A DNA stretch of 34,314 bases from Alphaproteobacteria bacterium (GCA_030432195.1 JAUIHE010000016.1:1-34314), one strand, 5' to 3'. Shown: positions 8,016 to 16,355, numbered from the stretch's first letter. Notes: generated by a model from the sequence alone, not told the origin. A program made the numbers and translations.

Positions 8016-9098
8016 ATGTATTTGAACATCAACAACCTCACCAAAAAATTCGGCGAGTTCATTGCCCTCGATGATGTTTCGATCTCGTTCGAGGGGCACG
8101 AATTTGTCTGTCTGCTCGGCCCCAGCGGCTGCGGAAAGACAACCCTGTTGCGGGTAATTGCCGGCCTGACCGATTTCGACGAAGGAGAGGTTTTGCTGAA
8201 GGGGGCCAGTCTTGTCGGCGTCCCGGCTCGCAAGCGTGGGTTTGGGATCGTCTTCCAGTCTTATTCCCTATTCCCGAACATGACGATCGCCGAGAACATT
8301 GGATACGGGCTGAAAATCCGCGGCGTACCGAAGGACAAAGTCGCCGATCGCGTCAAAGATCTTTTGGAAACGGTAAAGCTGCCACAGCTGGCCGACCGCT
8401 TCCCCTGGCAACTTTCGGGCGGTCAACAGCAGCGTATTGCTTTGGCACGGGCCATCGCCGTTGATCCGAGTGTTTTGCTGCTCGATGAGCCTCTGTCGGC
8501 GCTGGATGCCAAAGTCCGCACAGAGTTGCGTTCTGAGATCAGGCAGTTGCAGCGCAAGCTGGGCATTCCCACCCTTATGGTGACGCACGATCAAGAAGAA
8601 GCCCTGGCTCTGGCCGACAAGATCGTTTGTATGAACCACGGCACCGTTGTCCAAAGCGGCACGCCCGAAGAGCTGTATTTAAGACCCGCCACGCGCTTTG
8701 TGGCCGACTTTATGGGCACGAGCAATCTGATCGACACCGGCACGGTTCGCCAGTTCCTCCCCCATCTGCTGGAAAAGCGTCCAACAAGTGACGATCAAGC
8801 CTATGTTGCCTGCGTTCGCCCTGAGCAAGTACGCCTGATCACCGATGGTGACACGCCAGGCACCGTACAAGCAGACGTTCGCGCCATTACCTTCTTGGGA
8901 AATCTTCGGCGGATCGAAGTTGAGGGTCCGGCTGGAACGTTTACTGTGGAAACCCAAGATCGCGTCCAGGTCCGTGAAGGGCAGAGCGTCCGGCTTGGTA
9001 TCGCAGAGCAAGACTGCTGCTGGGTCACCAATGATGGGCCCGCCAATGATGGGCCCGCCAATGATGGAGCGACGAGTGGCGAGGGGGCCAGCGCATGA
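8016..9098 (+). CDS. ABC transporter ATP-binding protein (phosphonate/ferric-type importer)
   Basis: Starting at ATG 8016 the protein is 360 residues; a TTG at 7989 would add nine. The ATPase domain is complete: Walker A GPSGCGKTT (residues 35-43), Q-loop FGIVFQSYSLFPNM, signature LSGGQQQRIALARA, Walker B LLLDEPLSALD and switch histidine MVTHDQ. The C-terminal third is a TOBE-like domain (VACVRPEQVRL, FLGNLRRIEVEG). The tail repeats NDGPA, encoded by 15-bp tandem repeats. It overlaps the permease gene by four bases (ATGA), so the two are translationally coupled. It energises uptake by the fused permease. Confidence 0.88.
   Translation: MYLNINNLTKKFGEFIALDDVSISFEGHEFVCLLGPSGCGKTTLLRVIAGLTDFDEGEVLLKGASLVGVPARKRGFGIVFQSYSLFPNMTIAENIGYGLKIRGVPKDKVADRVKDLLETVKLPQLADRFPWQLSGGQQQRIALARAIAVDPSVLLLDEPLSALDAKVRTELRSEIRQLQRKLGIPTLMVTHDQEEALALADKIVCMNHGTVVQSGTPEELYLRPATRFVADFMGTSNLIDTGTVRQFLPHLLEKRPTSDDQAYVACVRPEQVRLITDGDTPGTVQADVRAITFLGNLRRIEVEGPAGTFTVETQDRVQVREGQSVRLGIAEQDCCWVTNDGPANDGPANDGATSGEGASA
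9029..9067 (+). repeat. 15-bp tandem repeat encoding NDGPA
   Basis: AATGATGGGCCCGCC occurs twice in direct succession, followed by the first eight bases of a third copy. It lies in the last codons of the ATPase gene and, being a multiple of three, preserves the frame. Confidence 0.85.
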
Positions 9099-10852
9099 GC
9101 CCTGCCCAAGAAAGCGCAACGCAGCCCGGGTCCAAATCACACGCCCCGTTGCACGCCCCGTTGCACGCCCCGTCACAGGTCCCGCCACACGCCCAGGCGC
9201 GACGCGGCTTTGACGGTGATGTTCTTCTTATCGCAGTCTGCATCGGCGTGCCCCTCATTGGGCTGGTGATCTTTTTCCTCTATCCCATGGCGATCGTCTT
9301 TTTGCGCTCCATTACAGAGGCTGATGGGGGCTATGGGCTCAAGAACTACGTCGATGTTCTAGGTTCTAAGGGCTTCTGGCGGGCGACGCGGCACTCCATG
9401 GTAATGGGCGGGGCGACCACGCTGATTTGCGTCATCTTGGGCTTCATCATCGCCCATGCGCTGCACCGCTGCGCTTTCTGGGGCAAGTGGTTGATCCGCG
9501 CAACCATCGTCTTGCCGCTCTTGGCCCCTTCCTTGGTACAGGGCCTAGGGCTTATTTTCCTGCTCGGGCGCAACGGCATCGTGAGCCGGATGATCGGCAT
9601 AGAGATTGATATCTATGGGTTTTGGGGGCTGTTGATCGCTAATACGCTCTATGCCTTGCCGCAAGTTGTGATGATTATTGGCGCAGCCCTGGTTTTGTCC
9701 GATGCGCGCACCTATGAGGCCGCCGAGGTGTTGGGCGCAAGACCAACGCGCCAGTTTCGCGATATCACGCTGCCCGCTGCGCGATTTGGCATCCTGAACG
9801 CGGCCTTTGTGACCTTCACTATTACGATTACGGATTTTGGCAACGCTGCCGTCATTGGCGGCGACTATTCGGTATTGGCGACCGAGATCTATTCGCAAGT
9901 TGTCGGCCAACGGAACTTTAACCTTGGCGCCGTTGTCGGTGTTATGTTGTTGTTACCGACCGTGGCCGCCTACTACATCGAGCGCCAAGCCATGAAGCGC
10001 CAGCGCGGGCAAGAAGCCTCGAATACCGTGCCTTTCGTCCCTGCTTTTACCCCTGCGCGCGATTTGCCTATGGCCGCGCTCAGCTTTGTCATTGTCGCGA
10101 TGATCGCCGCGGTGATCGCAATCGTTGTGTACGCCAGCTTTGTAAAGCTCTGGCCCTACCGTTTCGATCTGACCTTGAAGCATTACAATATTACATTGGC
10201 TGGTGGGTATTCGTCGCTCTGGGACACGATTGCCATTTCTGTGATGGCGGCGATCTGGGGTACCGCGGCTGTGTTCTTTCTTGGCCTTGGTTTGCGCCAC
10301 GCCCCCGCACTGATCGCCAAGCCGATTCAGGTGTTGGCTGTCATGCCTGCGGCTGTACCGGGTATGGTGCTTGGCCTGGCCTATATTCTGACGTTCAACT
10401 CCACTGCGACGCCACTTTATCTTCTATACGGCACCGCAGCCCTGATCGCGGCGGTCAACTTCTATCACTATCATACGCAAAGTTTCCTGACCGTGATGAC
10501 CGGATTTCGCCAGTTCCCGCGCACGCTTGAGGAAGCCGCGGGCAGTTTGGGCGCCGGGGTAGGACGCACCGCACGGGATGTCGTGGCTCCTTTTCTGGCG
10601 CCGATGCTGATCTCAGTCTTCTTTTTCCTCTTTATGCGCTCCATGGTGACGCTTTCGGCGGTGGTGTTCTTGACCACGCCAAAGCTGACAGTGGCTGCTG
10701 TGACAATCATGCGGTTGGACGACGCCGGTCTCACGTCACAGGCCGCGGCCTTTTCGACCTGTATTATGCTGGTGGTTGGGGCCGCATTGCTCGCTATGAA
10801 GCTGGTGCTCTGGTACATGGGGCGGGCAAAGGGCAACAGGAAAACGGTCTGA
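9095..10852 (+). CDS. Fused ABC permease (two membrane domains in one chain)
   Basis: The 585-residue protein joins two binding-protein-dependent transport permease domains, as in PhnU/FbpB-type permeases. Roughly twelve hydrophobic segments are visible. Each half carries the EAA coupling loop that contacts the ATPase: EAAEVLGARPTRQFRDITLP in the first and LEEAAGSLGAGVGRTARDVV in the second. The cytoplasmic N-terminus is low-complexity and rich in His, Pro and Ala (HAPLHAPLHAP), encoded by short tandem repeats just after the ATPase junction. The start ATG overlaps the ATPase stop codon. It forms the membrane channel of the importer whose binding protein is encoded at 6862. Confidence 0.88.
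   Translation: MSPAQESATQPGSKSHAPLHAPLHAPSQVPPHAQARRGFDGDVLLIAVCIGVPLIGLVIFFLYPMAIVFLRSITEADGGYGLKNYVDVLGSKGFWRATRHSMVMGGATTLICVILGFIIAHALHRCAFWGKWLIRATIVLPLLAPSLVQGLGLIFLLGRNGIVSRMIGIEIDIYGFWGLLIANTLYALPQVVMIIGAALVLSDARTYEAAEVLGARPTRQFRDITLPAARFGILNAAFVTFTITITDFGNAAVIGGDYSVLATEIYSQVVGQRNFNLGAVVGVMLLLPTVAAYYIERQAMKRQRGQEASNTVPFVPAFTPARDLPMAALSFVIVAMIAAVIAIVVYASFVKLWPYRFDLTLKHYNITLAGGYSSLWDTIAISVMAAIWGTAAVFFLGLGLRHAPALIAKPIQVLAVMPAAVPGMVLGLAYILTFNSTATPLYLLYGTAALIAAVNFYHYHTQSFLTVMTGFRQFPRTLEEAAGSLGAGVGRTARDVVAPFLAPMLISVFFFLFMRSMVTLSAVVFLTTPKLTVAAVTIMRLDDAGLTSQAAAFSTCIMLVVGAALLAMKLVLWYMGRAKGNRKTV
9140..9175 (+). repeat. 12-bp tandem repeat encoding HAPL/HAPS units
   Basis: The unit GCCCCGTTGCAC appears twice, followed by a third, altered copy (GCCCCGTCACAG), near the start of the permease gene. 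It encodes the HAPLHAPLHAPS stretch. The length is a multiple of three, so copy changes would keep the frame. Confidence 0.75.
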
Positions 10853-10855
10853 CAC

Positions 10856-11614
10856 ATGTGGTCCAAAGAGCGGCACCAACGCATTTTAAAACTGCTGAAC
10901 ACCACCAACCAGGTTAGCGCTGGCGCGCTGGCGGATATGCTGATGGTCTCCCGCGAGACGATCCGTCGGGATCTTGTCGAGCTTGAGATACAAGGCGATG
11001 TGCGGCGTGTTCATGGGGGCGCGGTCTTGCCCGGGCCGGCCTCAGAGGAGCCGTTCAAAAAGCGGTTGACGACCAATCCGCGGGAAAAGCGTGAGATCGC
11101 TCGCAAGGCCGCCGCGCTGATTGAGCCAGGCCAATGCATCATGGTTGACGCAGGCACGACGACCTCGGTTTTTGCCCACGAGCTGACCAAGGCGCCCGGC
11201 ATCATGGTTATCACCAATTCAATCGACGTGGCGTCGATCATCAAGGCGGCCGAGTGCGATATCGAACTCATTCTTTTGGGCGGTCAATTGATCAGCGACG
11301 TTCCCGGCACGTTTGGTGAGCTGACGCTGTCTGAGATCCAGCGCTTCAACGCCGACCATGCCTTTGTTGCCCCCGTCGCCCTTCACCCGGACAGCGGTGC
11401 CTTCGACTTCGATCTGCACGAGGCCGAAGTCGCACGGGCGATGATTGCCCAGTCCGGTCAAGTCAACATGCTGGTGGTTGGCGGCAAACTCGGCACCACG
11501 AGCCGGGTCGGCTATTGCCCGCCAGAGCGCATTGACGTCGTGATAACCGACGAGGCCGCCCTGAAAGGGGACATGGCCGCGCGCATTGGGCATGGGCGCA
11601 CCAAGATCGTCTAG
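10856..11614 (+). CDS. DeoR/GlpR-family transcriptional regulator
   Basis: This 252-residue protein has the DeoR layout. The N-terminal winged helix-turn-helix spans residues about 5-60 (GALADMLMVSRETIRRDLVE, then the family hallmark VRRVHGGAV). The C-terminal domain is a sugar-phosphate-sensing fold with the anion-binding loop DAGTTTSVFAHEL and the later KLGTTSRV segment. Family members usually respond to phosphorylated metabolites. It begins three bases after the permease stop codon, so it is the last gene of the importer operon and probably controls it and the divergent phosphatase. That regulator type fits uptake of a phosphorylated compound. Confidence 0.9.
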   Translation: MWSKERHQRILKLLNTTNQVSAGALADMLMVSRETIRRDLVELEIQGDVRRVHGGAVLPGPASEEPFKKRLTTNPREKREIARKAAALIEPGQCIMVDAGTTTSVFAHELTKAPGIMVITNSIDVASIIKAAECDIELILLGGQLISDVPGTFGELTLSEIQRFNADHAFVAPVALHPDSGAFDFDLHEAEVARAMIAQSGQVNMLVVGGKLGTTSRVGYCPPERIDVVITDEAALKGDMAARIGHGRTKIV

Positions 11615-11635
11615 GGCGCGCTTATGCCCGTAAGA

Positions 11636-11662
11636 ATTCCCGGATCTCTGGGTACTCCGGAA
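11636..11662 (+). terminator. Weak hairpin downstream of the DeoR gene
   Basis: TTCCCGGA (11636 onward) can pair with TCCGGAA (to about 11662) with one bulged base, about 20 bases after the DeoR stop codon. There is no U-tract, so it is at best a weak or factor-assisted terminator. The rest of the 254-bp gap up to proV holds the repeat at 11765-11873. Confidence 0.25.
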
Positions 11663-11764
11663 CCCTTGAAACTCTCAGTACGCCATCATGCCGGTTGCCT
11701 GGGCCCCGACGCCGACGCAAGCGGCGAACCACCTGGTTTTCGCGGGCGCGTGCTCAGAGCTCAC

Positions 11765-11873
11765 CTAGAGCGTCGGGCCCTGTCGTTGCAACAGCCCATC
11801 CGCTCTAGCTAACTGATTTCTAACGCAAGTCCATGCTCATTCGTATTGCAACTCATTCGCGGCTTGCTCTAGC
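11765..11873. repeat. 110-bp GCTCTAG intergenic repeat, copy A
   Basis: This 109-bp block begins CTAGAGC and ends GCTCTAGC, with another GCTCTAG in the middle, so each half can fold. It aligns over its whole length with 13999-14108: shared blocks include the central CGCTCTAGCT, a TGCTC block and TCGCGG-TTGCTCTAGC at the end, with roughly two thirds or more of positions identical by eye. Its right edge overlaps the proV stop codon. Confidence 0.75.
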
Positions 11874-12927
11874 TGGCGCGGACCCCATCTACGGGGGCGT
11901 GGGGGCGCACTAGGGCGCGCACCAGATCGCGCATTTCCAAGTGCCCGACGGTCTTGCCGTCCTCTTCGACGCGGTAGGCTTTGTTGGTGTCACCACCGGC
12001 CAAAGCGATGACGCTCTCCAGCGTGTCCCGGGTCTGGACAACGCCGTCTGGCTCGTTGGTCGCATGGTCGGCATCGGTCATGATCGAGCCCACCCGCAAG
12101 ACACGCGCCCGGTTAATGTCGGCGACGAAATCTTCGATGTAGGGATCATTGGGATTGAGCAAAATGTGCTGCGGTTCGCCTTGCTGCACCACATAGCCGT
12201 CTTTCAAAATCACAAGGTGATCGGCCAGCTTGAGCGCTTCGTCCAGGTCGTGGGTGATGAAGATGATGGTCTTGTGCAGATCGGTTTGCAGCTCCAAAAG
12301 CAGGTCCTGCATGGAGGTGCGGATCAGCGGATCAAGCGCAGAAAAGGCTTCATCCATCAACATGATGGGGGCGTTGGAGGTCAAAGCGCGCGCCAGACCA
12401 ACGCGCTGTTGCATGCCACCCGACAGCTGGTGTGGGTAGGAGTTTTCAAAGCCCTTCAGGCCGACCCGATCCAGCCACTTTCGGGCTTCTTGGTCGATCG
12501 TGGCCTTCTGCTCCCCGCGGACCCGCGGGGCCATACCCGCATTGTCCAGCACTGTCCGGTGCGGCAGCAGCGCGAACTTCTGGAACACCATGGACATGCG
12601 CGATTGGCGCAGCTTTCTCAGTTTGTCGTCGTTGTAGGCCAGCACGTCTTCGCCATCGACCAGGATTTGCCCGTCTGTGGGCTCGATCAGTCGATTCAAG
12701 TGCCGAATGAGCGTGGACTTGCCAGAGCCGGACAGGCCCATAATGACTGTGATTTCGCCTTCGCGCATATCGACATTGATGTCTTTGAGGCCCAGCACAT
12801 GGTTATGCTTTTCTTTCAGGTCTGTCTTGGACAAGCCCTGCTTGACTGCCTCCAAGTAGGACTGAGGGTCGGTGCCAAAAATCTTATAAAGATTCTTGAT
12901 GGAGACTTTGATTTTTGCGTCGCTCAT
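11869..12927 (-). CDS. proV: Glycine betaine/proline-type ABC transporter ATPase (ProV-like)
   Basis: The 352-residue protein starts at ATG 12927 after GGGAGG. It has Walker A GLSGSGKST, signature QLSGGMQQRVGLARAL, Walker B IMLMDEAFSALDP and the switch histidine ITHDLDEAL, in the arrangement of ProV/OpuAA. After the ATPase domain only about one CBS-like half is visible (TLESVIALAGGD through VGHLEMRDLV), so it is shorter than ProV of about 400 residues, whose CBS pair senses ionic strength. It follows proW by ten bases in the same operon. The stop codon TAG lies inside the edge of an intergenic repeat. It powers uptake of a quaternary amine or imino acid; the ligand is set by the binding protein. 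Confidence 0.88.
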   Translation of the reverse strand: MSDAKIKVSIKNLYKIFGTDPQSYLEAVKQGLSKTDLKEKHNHVLGLKDINVDMREGEITVIMGLSGSGKSTLIRHLNRLIEPTDGQILVDGEDVLAYNDDKLRKLRQSRMSMVFQKFALLPHRTVLDNAGMAPRVRGEQKATIDQEARKWLDRVGLKGFENSYPHQLSGGMQQRVGLARALTSNAPIMLMDEAFSALDPLIRTSMQDLLLELQTDLHKTIIFITHDLDEALKLADHLVILKDGYVVQQGEPQHILLNPNDPYIEDFVADINRARVLRVGSIMTDADHATNEPDGVVQTRDTLESVIALAGGDTNKAYRVEEDGKTVGHLEMRDLVRALVRPHAPVDGVRAS

Positions 12928-12937
12928 TATGGCCTCC

Positions 12938-13960
12938 CTAGTGGTGCGCAGCGTTGACGCGAGACAAGGCCGCTTTGGTGACGCGATCCAAAATGATCGC
13001 GATCAAAACGATGCCAAAGCCCGCGATGAAGCCCACACCAAGTTCATTGTTGTTGATGCCCTGCAGAACGCGCTCGCCCAATCCAGGCGCCGAGACCAGC
13101 GATGCGATCACGACCATGGCCAAGCTCATCATGATGGTTTGGTTGACGCCCGCCATGATATTGGGCAGCGCCAGCGGGATTTCGACGCCCAACAACTTTT
13201 GCATATCGCTCATGCCAAAGGCGTCGGCGGCCTCCTTGACGTCCCTGTCAACCAGACGAATGCCAAGGTTGGTCAGGCGGACGACCGGCACGATGGCATA
13301 GAGAATAATCGCAATGCCGTAGAGTTTCGGCTCCGTGATGGAGAACAGGAAGATCAACGGGATCAAATACACAAAGGTTGGCAGAGTCTGGAGCATATCC
13401 AGAACCGGGATTATGGCGTTTTGAACGCGATCACTTTTCGACATCGCAATGCCGATCGGCAAGCCGACGACAACGCAGATAACGGTACAAACGGAGATAA
13501 TGCTGAGCGTTTCCACGGTCATTTCGAAGTGATCAACGAACAGCAAGATAGCAAAGCTGATAATCATAAAGATGACGATTTGCACAGAGCGGCTGACCAA
13601 AAGGGCCGCGATCAATAGCAAGGGCACCAAGATGAACCAGGGAATGGCGCCAAAGAGCGTTAGCGCGCCGTCCAGCATCCAACTGAGCGGTTGGGTGAGG
13701 GGGTCCAGCACCAGCTTTAAGCCGCCGCGAATGTTTAAGAAACCGGTCTCAAGCATGCGCGTGAAATCGCCTGATCGCGGGATTGCACCGCAAGCATCGT
13801 TCAGGGCATTGAGGGACGGGAAGGGGGTCTCGTGCCAGGCGTTGCTTTCACCTTTGGTCTTCTTGAGTAGGGCCGCAAGCCCGGTGATCTTTTCGCCTGC
13901 ATGAGCGTTACACCATTCGCGAAGCCCCAGGGCGTTAAAGAGAAAATCATAGGTCGCCAT
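12938..13960 (-). CDS. proW: Glycine betaine/proline-type ABC permease (ProW-like)
   Basis: I start at ATG 13960 because GGGGGGAAG lies just upstream; an in-frame ATG at 13975 sits before that site. The protein has 340 residues. A hydrophilic N-terminus of about 90 residues (with WHETPFPSLN) precedes at least six hydrophobic segments. The coupling loop is EAADAFGMSDMQKLLGVEIP, and the family stretch DMLQTLPTFVYLIPLIFLF is present. The long N-terminus recalls ProW, which also has an extended soluble head. It transfers substrate from the ProX-like protein across the inner membrane with the ProV-like ATPase, whose gene follows after ten bases. Confidence 0.88.
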   Translation of the reverse strand: MATYDFLFNALGLREWCNAHAGEKITGLAALLKKTKGESNAWHETPFPSLNALNDACGAIPRSGDFTRMLETGFLNIRGGLKLVLDPLTQPLSWMLDGALTLFGAIPWFILVPLLLIAALLVSRSVQIVIFMIISFAILLFVDHFEMTVETLSIISVCTVICVVVGLPIGIAMSKSDRVQNAIIPVLDMLQTLPTFVYLIPLIFLFSITEPKLYGIAIILYAIVPVVRLTNLGIRLVDRDVKEAADAFGMSDMQKLLGVEIPLALPNIMAGVNQTIMMSLAMVVIASLVSAPGLGERVLQGINNNELGVGFIAGFGIVLIAIILDRVTKAALSRVNAAHH

Positions 13961-13998
13961 CGGGCTTCCCCCCATAATTACGGTTTTGTCTCAGTGCG

Positions 13999-14108
13999 CT
14001 AGAGCAGTAGGCGCTGGCAATGCAACTGCCCTTTGCCGCTCTAGCTTATTGTTATTAAAGCAAATCCTTGCTCGAAGGTAATGCATCTTTCTCGCGGTTT
14101 GCTCTAGC
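13999..14108. repeat. 110-bp GCTCTAG intergenic repeat, copy B
   Basis: This second copy of the element at 11765-11873 lies about 40 bp upstream of the proW start. It starts CTAGAGC, has a central CGCTCTAGCT and ends GCGGTTTGCTCTAGC. Inverted ends and the internal GCTCTAG allow folding on either strand. In the proX-proW transcript it would form structure just before the proW ribosome binding site. Confidence 0.75.
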
Positions 14109-14245
14109 CAGGACGGTCGGCCCGCTGTTTGCCCTAAGGATTGAGGTGTCGCACCTTGGGCGACCCGCGCAACCAGCCCCGGCGCGTTGGGCATTTCGGT
14201 TTTTTGCAAATTGACTAGCTCGGCCTTGCCGCCAACAGCACCCGG

Positions 14246-14269
14246 CCTTGCCCTTCAGCCCGGGCAAGG
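14246..14269 (-). other. Hairpin in the proX-proW spacer
   Basis: CCTTGCCC (14246-14253) and GGGCAAGG (14262-14269) form an eight-base-pair stem with an eight-base loop. No U-tract follows on the transcribed (minus) strand, so it looks like an RNA-stability or processing hairpin rather than a terminator. The remainder of the 541-bp spacer (13961-14501) holds repeat copy B; I see no gene in it. Confidence 0.4.
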
Positions 14270-14501
14270 AAGCTTGCCTTGTCTGGCGGACCTGAAAGTC
14301 AGTCTAGCTTGATCTCGGTTTATCGTGATCTTGGTGCGTCTGGCGGCCCTGTGTTTATCCGCGCCCCAGAGCGGCCCGCCTCGGCGTCTCCAACCTCCGA
14401 CGGGCCTAGGCCATGGCTCGCGCCAAGTGCCCGGCTGACGGCGCAAGGGTGAGCGCGCGCCGCCAGCGGGCTAAGCGGGTCGTTGACGGCCCGCCCGCGC
14501 T

Positions 14502-15476
14502 TTACATCAGCGATGACAGCTTTTCTTTTGCGTCTTCGCTAATCCAAGATGTCCACAGATCCGGGTAGGTTTGCAGGAAGTAAGCCGCCGCTTCATCAGC
14601 GGTTGCGTTGTTTTCGTCCTTCCAAGCCAACAGGCTGCTTACAACATCGTTCGGGAAGATCATCTTGCTCATCATGTCAGCGATGGCAGGATTTTCAGCT
14701 GCGAAAGTCGATGTTACCGCGGTTAATACGGGTGCAGAAGGGAAGTCAGACACACCGATGTTCGGGCAATCGCCTTGCTGGTTACACGCGTGTACTTCCG
14801 GGTTGACTTCGCCCAGGCTCACCTTGGTCATGGGGTACTTGCCCAGAACCGCCGTTGGGCCCCAGTAGTAGCCAAACCAAGGCTTTTTGTCCTGGTAGGC
14901 CGCCGCGATTGAGGCTGCCAGGTTGGCACCGGAACCGTGGTCAAAGACCTCGATGCCATTGTTTTCCAGATCGAAGACGACTTTCAAGCTGTCGTTCACG
15001 ATGCGGCAACCCCAACCGACGGGACAGTTGTGGAAGCGACCGCCGACCAGGTCAGGATTAGCAAGAACGCCTTCGATGGTTGCCAGTTCTGGGTGCGCTT
15101 CGGCCAGGTAGCTGGGAACCCACCAGCCTTCTTCACCGCCGTTTGCGAACACGGGGGCTGCGGTTACGACTTTGCCAGCAGCTTCCAGCTCAGCGTAGAC
15201 CGTTGCAGAGTTCTTCCAAACCTCGGGAACAACGTCGGGTTCGTTGTTTTCAGCCAGTGAGGTAACGGCCGGGACGGTATCCGTCGGGACCAATTGAACT
15301 TCACAGCCATAGCCTGCTTCCATCAAGAATGCAGCGATGGCCGAAATGGTCTCACCAGACGCCCAACCCATGGAGCCGACTGAAACCTCACCGCAGCCGT
15401 GACTACCGGCATGCGCGCTTGTCATCATGCTGACGCCAGCCAAGGCGCCCGCAAATCCGAGCATCAATTTTTTCAT
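14502..15476 (-). CDS. proX: Glycine betaine/choline-class ABC binding protein (ProX-like)
   Basis: This is a 324-residue periplasmic protein with a signal peptide ending at AHA (about residue 23) and a strong ribosome binding site (AAGGAGG). The segments VGSMGWASGETISAIAAFLM, EVWKNS, EEGWWVPSY and KPWFGYYWGP match the OpuAC/ProX family, in which aromatic residues box in a quaternary ammonium group; several Trp and Tyr are in place. Multiple cysteines (CPVGWGC and CNQQGDC) suggest disulfides, as in marine homologues. It is the first gene of the importer set but is separated from proW by 541 bp. A palindrome in the upstream gap suggests control by the divergent GntR regulator. The ligand could be glycine betaine, choline, proline betaine or a related solute. 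Confidence 0.88.
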   Translation of the reverse strand: MKKLMLGFAGALAGVSMMTSAHAGSHGCGEVSVGSMGWASGETISAIAAFLMEAGYGCEVQLVPTDTVPAVTSLAENNEPDVVPEVWKNSATVYAELEAAGKVVTAAPVFANGGEEGWWVPSYLAEAHPELATIEGVLANPDLVGGRFHNCPVGWGCRIVNDSLKVVFDLENNGIEVFDHGSGANLAASIAAAYQDKKPWFGYYWGPTAVLGKYPMTKVSLGEVNPEVHACNQQGDCPNIGVSDFPSAPVLTAVTSTFAAENPAIADMMSKMIFPNDVVSSLLAWKDENNATADEAAAYFLQTYPDLWTSWISEDAKEKLSSLM

Positions 15477-15583
15477 CTACGTTTCCTCCTTATTACCGTG
15501 GCCGATTTTGGCTCACGAACTGTCACCAGTGCAGTCTTCCTTGCAGTATCTGCCAAGCAAAGCGCCTTGAAAAACGACACCAA

Positions 15584-15602
15584 GTGTATAAAATTTGTAC
15601 AC
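15584..15602. promoter_or_regulatory. GntR-type palindromic operator between proX and gntR
   Basis: GTGTATAAAATTTGTACAC is a near-perfect palindrome in the 204-bp gap between two divergent genes. The form TGTA-N-TACA with an AT-rich centre is typical of FadR-subfamily GntR sites. A related palindrome lies before the catabolic operon at 16411-16433. Confidence 0.6.
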
Positions 15603-15680
15603 AAGGCGACGGCCAAATCAACTAGATTGATCGGCCTGTCAACTTTCGTGATGGCTTTTTGGCGACTGAGGGGATGAACC

Positions 15681-16355
15681 GTGACCAATCTTAGCAAGGA
15701 ACAAATCGTCGAAGATTTGCGTCAGCGGATCATCACGATGGATCTGGAGCCCGGCGGGCACTTAGATGAAAGCACTTTGGCGCAGGCCTACGGGGTCTCT
15801 CGCACGCCTCTGCGCGATGTCTTTCGCCAACTGGCCGGTGAAGGCTATATCGAGGTGCGGGACAAGCGCGGGGCCTACGTTGCTCCGCTAAACCATTCTA
15901 CATTAAGAAGCTTTTTTCAGACCGCGCCTCTTATTTATGCGACCGTGGGTCGGCTGGCTGCAGAAAACTATCGCGCAGAACAGCTGGAGCTGTTGCAGGC
16001 GTGCCAGGAACGCTTTCGGTTGGCGGTAAAGACGGGCGATCTGGCAGGGCGCGTTACGGAAAACGACCAGTTCCATGCTCTCATCGGTGAAATGGCTGGC
16101 AACGTCTATCTTATACCCTCCTATCGCCGTTTGTTGATCGATCATGCGCGCATTGGGCAGACCTTTTGGAGCGGCGGGGCCAGCCAAGAGGACGTTGCCG
16201 CCTCATGTCGCCATCACGACAGTTTTATCGAGCGCCTGATCGAACGCGACGCCGAAGGCATGGTGGCTGTGACCCTGGAGCACTGGGAATTGTCGCGTCG
16301 GCACATGGATGCTTACGTTCGCCCGGACCCGCTCCCGCTCATGCAATCAGCCTAG
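15681..16355 (+). CDS. GntR-family (FCD) transcriptional regulator
   Basis: The 224-residue protein begins with GTG at 15681. Residues about 5-70 are the winged helix-turn-helix (LRQRIITMDLEPGGHLDEST, GVSRTPLRDVFRQLAGEGYI). Residues about 75-215 are an all-helical FCD effector domain with likely metal ligands in ENDQFH, a later RHHDSF and EHWELSRRH. FCD regulators usually sense carboxylic or amino acids and repress catabolic operons. The gene sits between the divergent importer and the dapA-like, aldh and FAD operon, and palindromes occur on both sides, so it probably controls both. It ends about 100 bp before the next gene. Confidence 0.88.
   Translation: MTNLSKEQIVEDLRQRIITMDLEPGGHLDESTLAQAYGVSRTPLRDVFRQLAGEGYIEVRDKRGAYVAPLNHSTLRSFFQTAPLIYATVGRLAAENYRAEQLELLQACQERFRLAVKTGDLAGRVTENDQFHALIGEMAGNVYLIPSYRRLLIDHARIGQTFWSGGASQEDVAASCRHHDSFIERLIERDAEGMVAVTLEHWELSRRHMDAYVRPDPLPLMQSA

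Noticed and set aside
11941-12957. Long plus-strand ORF (over 330 codons) opposite proV
   Set aside because: It is the antisense shadow of a complete ProV-like ATPase with all motifs on the other strand.
14255-14446. Possible small gene in the proX-proW spacer
   Set aside because: The translation is Arg/Gly/Trp-rich, as expected of random high-GC sequence, and there is no ribosome binding site.
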